Source of the DNA: Certhia americana
Taxonomy: Eukaryota > Chordata > Aves > Passeriformes > Certhiidae
DNA: 64,000 nt
Direction: 5' to 3'
Assembly (NCBI GenBank): GCA_018697195.1
Contig: CM031858.1
Coordinates: 78,189,133-78,253,132 of the forward strand
A model generated the notes under the pieces. It was not told the DNA's origin and searched no databases. It was given only the letters and a program-made list of their open reading frames with translations. Of the stretch, positions 59,886 to 64,000 are shown piece by piece. Within the stretch, counting starts at the first letter, position 1. The number at the start of each line of letters is the position of its first letter. The position numbers were made by a program, and so were the translations under genes.

Positions 59886-61285
59886 CGGTAAAATGGTGAA
59901 CAATGAGATGTGGCAAGGTCTTAGTTATCTATGTCCAGTTTCATGCTGCCAAACCACAATGCAGAGGGCTCTCCTGTTTTGATGTTGCAGATGAAATTAA
60001 TAAGGAGGTGTTAGACAATATTGTGAACTGTTGGCAAATACATTCATGCAGGTTTGAATAAGGTAAATTATAAAAAATGTAAGGATTATGAAGTTTTCAA
60101 CTTTGGTAATAACACATGTATTGGCTTTGTTAATTTCACATAGTAGCCCAAAAGTAAAAGTTATGATTCTTGACCTCATTAGTACAGGCAGCAGGCTGAA
60201 CATGGGCTTCACTGGTTCTGATGTTTTTTCTTCCTTGTGCACTGAGATACATTCATCCTCCCAGGAGTCCTTTGTTCATTTGTTTCTGTGACAAAGAAAA
60301 ATTCTTAATGAGAATAGATCCTCTCAAATCAGATGTTTTTTGGCCTAAATTATGTTCTTTTGTGTCACAGACCAACAAAAATGTCTATGGCCAGACTCAT
60401 CAACACTGCTACAAGTCCCTCAGTAGTATTTGTGGCAAATCAGTGAGACACCAAGTGTCATACTGCAGGCCCTGGGCAGCCTGTCAGTCACTGTAAAACA
60501 AACAAGTTTAAATTTTGGAGCTCTGCCAAACACAGTGCTTCAATAACAATCTCAAATTCCTATGTTCTGGCATGGCTATCATAGCAGTCACTGTCAAACT
60601 GCAAGTAAAAAAAATAATAGGGGAGCAATCTTTTCTTCTAAGCATCAAAGTATAGCACAGTTCAAGAGGTATCAACTAGCATTTATACTACACTACTATA
60701 CTGTGGAGAGATTTAGGAAGAAGCTATGAAACACTTGCAACTATCTATTTTGCAAGGACTAAGCCAGAACTAGACTGGGTCTAAGTCATAACATTGTCAC
60801 CCCAGAGTGAACTTGCCCACATGAACTTGTCCACCAATAAAGACTGTTCAACAACTTTTTCCTCTTTCAAGAAATAAAGAAAATAATAAAGTAGACCCGG
60901 GCTGCAGAAGCTCACAGAGTCTCAGTTGCATCATTTGTCAGCTCCTATTGCAGAAATATTTATACAATCATCAAAGTATTGGTTGGGGTCAACATCTGGA
61001 AGTCAGTCCATTCTTCTGTTTAAAACAATAATTATCATCATTGCTAGTTCACTACATTCATCACCAGCTATCATTGACTTTAGGCAATAAGTAGCAATGG
61101 GTTTGCTTAGTTGAATATTGAAAAGCAGAAAAGTCCACCCTCTCTCTACCTAACTTCTTTCAGTTGCATCCCCTCCTTGTGAAGAAATTCATCTAAAGTC
61201 CCATCTGAAAATTCAAAGTCAGAGAACAGGTTCCTTACCACTAGTTAGGTTCTCTGTGACTGCCATTAGAAGTCTGTGTTATCCT
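59886..61285. other. AT-rich non-coding stretch
   Basis: No gene or repeat was recognised between the provirus and the next CR1. Short frames occur by chance. Confidence 0.5.
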
Positions 61286-61289
61286 TGTA

Positions 61290-62165
61290 ATATCTGTAAT
61301 ATCAAATTTGTGGACAACACTAAGCTGGGTCAGGGTGTTGATCTGCTGGAGGGTAGGAAGGATCTGCATAGGCCTGGGCAGGCTGGATCAACGACACAAG
61401 GCCAACAGCAAAAACTCCAACAAGGCAAAGTGCCAAGTCCTACATTTTGGCCACAACAACCCAATGCAATGATACAGGCTGGGAACAGAATGGCTGGAAA
61501 TCTGCCCAATTGAAAAGGACCTGGGGATGCTGGTTGACAGCAGCTGAACATGATCCAGCTGTGCCCAGCTGGCCAAGAAGGCCAATTGCATCCTGGGCTG
61601 TATCAGCAGTAGTGTGGCCAGCAGCACCAGGGCAGTGACTGTCCAACTGTACTTGGCACTGGTGAGATCTCACCTTGAGCTCTGTGTCCAGTTCTGGGCC
61701 CCTCAATTTGGAAAGACATTGAAGTGCTGGAGCAGAGAAGTGCAACAGAGCTGGTGATGTCTGGAACATGTGTCCTGTGAGGAGCAGGGATTGTTTAGCC
61801 TGGAGAAGAAGAGGTTCAGGGGAGACCTTATAACTCTCTACAACTCCCTGAAAGGACAATGTAGTAAGGTGAGAGTTGGCATCTTCTCCCAGGCAACAAC
61901 TGACAGGATGAGAGGACATAGTCTTAAGCTGTACCAGAGGAGGTTTAGGTTGGGCATCAGGAAGCAATTTTTCACAGAAAGTGGGATTAGATATTGGAAC
62001 AGGCTTCCCAGGGAGGTGGTGGAGTCCCTGGAGGTGTTCAAGGACAGACTGGATGTGGCACATCATGCCATGGACTCATTAATATGGTGGTGTTAGATCA
62101 TAAGCTTGATTCAATGATCTCAGAGGTCTTTTCCAAACTAATCGAATCTGTAATTCTGTGATTCT
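61290..62165 (+). mobile_element. CR1 LINE 3' fragment, sense strand
   Basis: The left part encodes FVDNTKLG near 61,310, the CR1 reverse-transcriptase 'FADDTKLG' segment with the catalytic Asp pair already altered. The next 450 bases are frameshifted but follow CR1 order (AAGGACCTGGGGATGCTGG, TGGCCAAGAAGGCCAA, TTCTGGGCCCCTCA). A readable C-terminal piece (61,770-62,096) includes [28 protein letters not shown] and [20 protein letters not shown], the conserved end of CR1 ORF2. The element ends in TTCAATGATCTCAGAGGTC and TGTAATTCTGTGATTCTCTG, the CR1 3' terminal repeat. It is 5'-truncated and inactive. Confidence 0.9.
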
Positions 62166-62199
62166 CTGATCTCTTTGTGTAGTTGTAATCTGCCTCTCA

Positions 62200-62515
62200 A
62201 TTCCCCTTTAGCCCTTCCTTTGCCAGACAAAGTAAAACTCCCTCAGGTTTTCTTCGAAGCTCATGCAATTTATGTCCCTGGCAATCTTTAACGGACACTT
62301 CATAGACCCTCTCCAAATTTTGCCATTTCTCTTGAAGTGTATGTGGGTTCCCAAAAGTGTACACAGTAGACCAAGTGTGCCCCGCTCCTCCAGCAACAGA
62401 TCAAGCAGAGAATAACCTCCCTTGATCTGCTGTTTCTCCGAAGGTAGCCCTAAATGGTTTGCTTTGATCATGACGGGAGCACATGGTTGGCACATGTTCA
62501 GCCTGGCATCAACTT
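62200..62515 (-). mobile_element. antisense CR1 fragment
   Basis: The stretch around 62,390-62,510 (AATAACCTCCCTTGATCTGC, ATCATGACGGGAGCACA, TTCAGCCTGGCATC) parallels 20,360-20,470 in the large antisense CR1 (AGTAACCTCCTTTGATCTGC, TCATGATGGGAGCACA, TTCAGCCTGGCATC). Both therefore derive from the same CR1 subfamily region in the same orientation. It sits directly beside the sense CR1, 3' end to 3' end. Confidence 0.6.
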
Positions 62516-62519
62516 TACT

Positions 62520-64000
62520 GATTGTTTAAAGAGATTTATGTCTAAATGCTTACAATTGATCTTAAGCTCTTCTAGTTTGCAATGTAAAAGATCTCTCCTG
62601 AATGGACTGGACCCTAGGTGAATAATGCTAAGAGAAGAAGGTGACATGTAATAGTCACCAGATGGCTTCTGCCCACATGGTATTTTTTAGAGGACTGTCC
62701 TGTGCTGCTTTCTTACAAGCTGATCTACTTTAGCTGCTCAGAAAACAGCTGTGGTAGTTCTTAAGAACTGTTTACTGATTGAAACCATGTAGTATAATTA
62801 GAAACATTTATAAGTATTGAAAACATAACAATGCTGAATGATCCAGCATCTTCATGGAACAGCTGATATGCTGGTGCCATTCTCTGAGATATGTTTTACA
62901 GCTGTAAATTGTGATTAAAATAGTGGGGGAAAATGAGCACAACTGTGGGAACTGTTCCAAGGGCAGTGATAAAGATCTCCTTCCTTGTCTGGAATTGCCC
63001 TTTAAGCCCTAGACTCTTAATCAGTAGCAAAAGGAAGCAAAAGCTTCCTTCCCTGACCAGACCTAATTTCAACAAAGATGTGAGAGTGTCTTTCACGAAA
63101 TACTCCCGTCAAAATCTGTGTAAGAGGTGCTTTAAAAATAAAAAATTAAAATAGCTTGGTCTTTTGCTTCCTTCAGTTGTTAGACTAAATAATAATGGAC
63201 CAGCACCCTTTCTAATGGTCACCTTCATGAATACAAAGCTGTCCCTGTTTCACTGAGATAAAGCACTTCAGCAGTGTGTGCTCTGCTTCTCCAGATACAG
63301 TTTATCTTTTTCAGATTATGACAAATTTATGCAAGTAATCTACATCGAAAAGTGAAATATAACCATATTTATAGGAAAAAAAGTATCTTAAGTTTGCTGG
63401 GAGAGGATTTTATTCTTCAAATCTTCCCATCAGTAGGAAAGCTTTCCAGTTCCAGGTCTGACAGGGAATTAGGACTGTTGTCCGAAAGTGTATTTCACAC
63501 TGTGTCATGTAAAGAGCATAAATGTCTGTCATGTAGCTCAGGACAGAGAAGGAAGATAGGACAGACTGAAAAGCAGAGGCACACCTGTACCTCATTACTA
63601 TGAAAGAGCCTCTGGCTTTTCCAATGCTAACATAGCCCAAAGACAGTGAAACATAACAGAATAATGGTGACTAGGCCTGAAGAATGATGAACCCATATGG
63701 AAATGGGCTTTATGAAAGGGCAAAGGAAGGCTGACAGGAATGGAGGTCAGAAATAGCAGCAAAAGGTAGTCAGCTGCTGAGGCAGAATACCCTCTATATT
63801 TTCAGTGTGTGGCTTGGCAGGTTGCTTGAAAACTCTCCTTTGCTTGAACAGAGCAATGGAAAAATTGCTAAATGTTGGTATTTAAGTGTTTAAAGAGCAT
63901 CCCCACATTTCTGCTGAAGGGAACTTTTATTCCAGGTAGAGATAAGAGTTTGGGTGCTTTCAAAAAGTCCCATTAACCAGTTTGTAAATCATCAAGTGGC
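62520..64000. other. AT-rich non-coding stretch
   Basis: I see no gene or recognisable repeat to the end of the window. Confidence 0.5.

Noticed and set aside
61440..62066. 208-codon minus-strand frame
   Set aside because: It is antisense to the CR1 ORF2 remnant, whose sense strand carries the recognisable conserved motifs.
1..64000. CRISPR arrays, bacterial operons or phage modules
   Set aside because: There are no regularly spaced repeats, ribosome-binding sites or dense gene packing. The repeat content is avian.

Overview
This 64-kb window is nuclear DNA of a vertebrate, almost certainly a bird and most likely a passerine. CR1 LINE fragments dominate the interspersed repeats. At 47,563-47,703 there is a short element with a tRNA-Ile-like head and a CR1-like tail, the architecture of the passerine SINE TguSINE1. 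Most of the rest is AT-rich single-copy-looking DNA with no long open frames, as expected for a large intron or intergenic region.

Layout: 1-8,080 is AT-rich, with one doubtful short exon-like stretch on the minus strand near 1,073-1,151. 8,085-12,500 is a large, composite CpG island with GC-box clusters, tandem repeats and a candidate leftward first exon that ends in a consensus splice donor (exon end 10,129). I could not name the gene. 12,600-20,000 is AT-rich. 20,000-22,420 is an old antisense CR1. 29,090-30,440 is a sense CR1. About 37,040-38,010 is a very old antisense L3/CR1-like LINE. About 43,680-44,124 is an antisense solo LTR. 45,140-46,350 is an antisense CR1 and 47,563-47,703 is the SINE.

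The only long coding sequence is an endogenous retrovirus at 55,533-59,879. It has two nearly identical LTRs (339 and 337 bp; 4 transitions and 2 one-base indels between them), a tRNA-Lys1,2-like primer-binding site, a polypurine tract, and an internal region of only 3,671 bp. That region encodes a dUTPase-like remnant, protease, reverse transcriptase, RNase H and integrase. Gag and env are absent. Pol is broken once, inside RNase H, by an 8-bp tandem duplication and an in-frame stop. The insertion is therefore recent but structurally minimal. Its flanks lack a normal target-site duplication if the LTR is defined from the polypurine tract, and the 3' flank repeats the first six bases of the LTR.

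From 59,886 to the end there is AT-rich sequence plus a sense CR1 (61,290-62,165) lying tail-to-tail with an antisense CR1 fragment (62,200-62,515). No cellular protein-coding gene could be identified with confidence. The best lead to one is the CpG island. All repeat-family assignments come from recognising sequence patterns, not from a database search.
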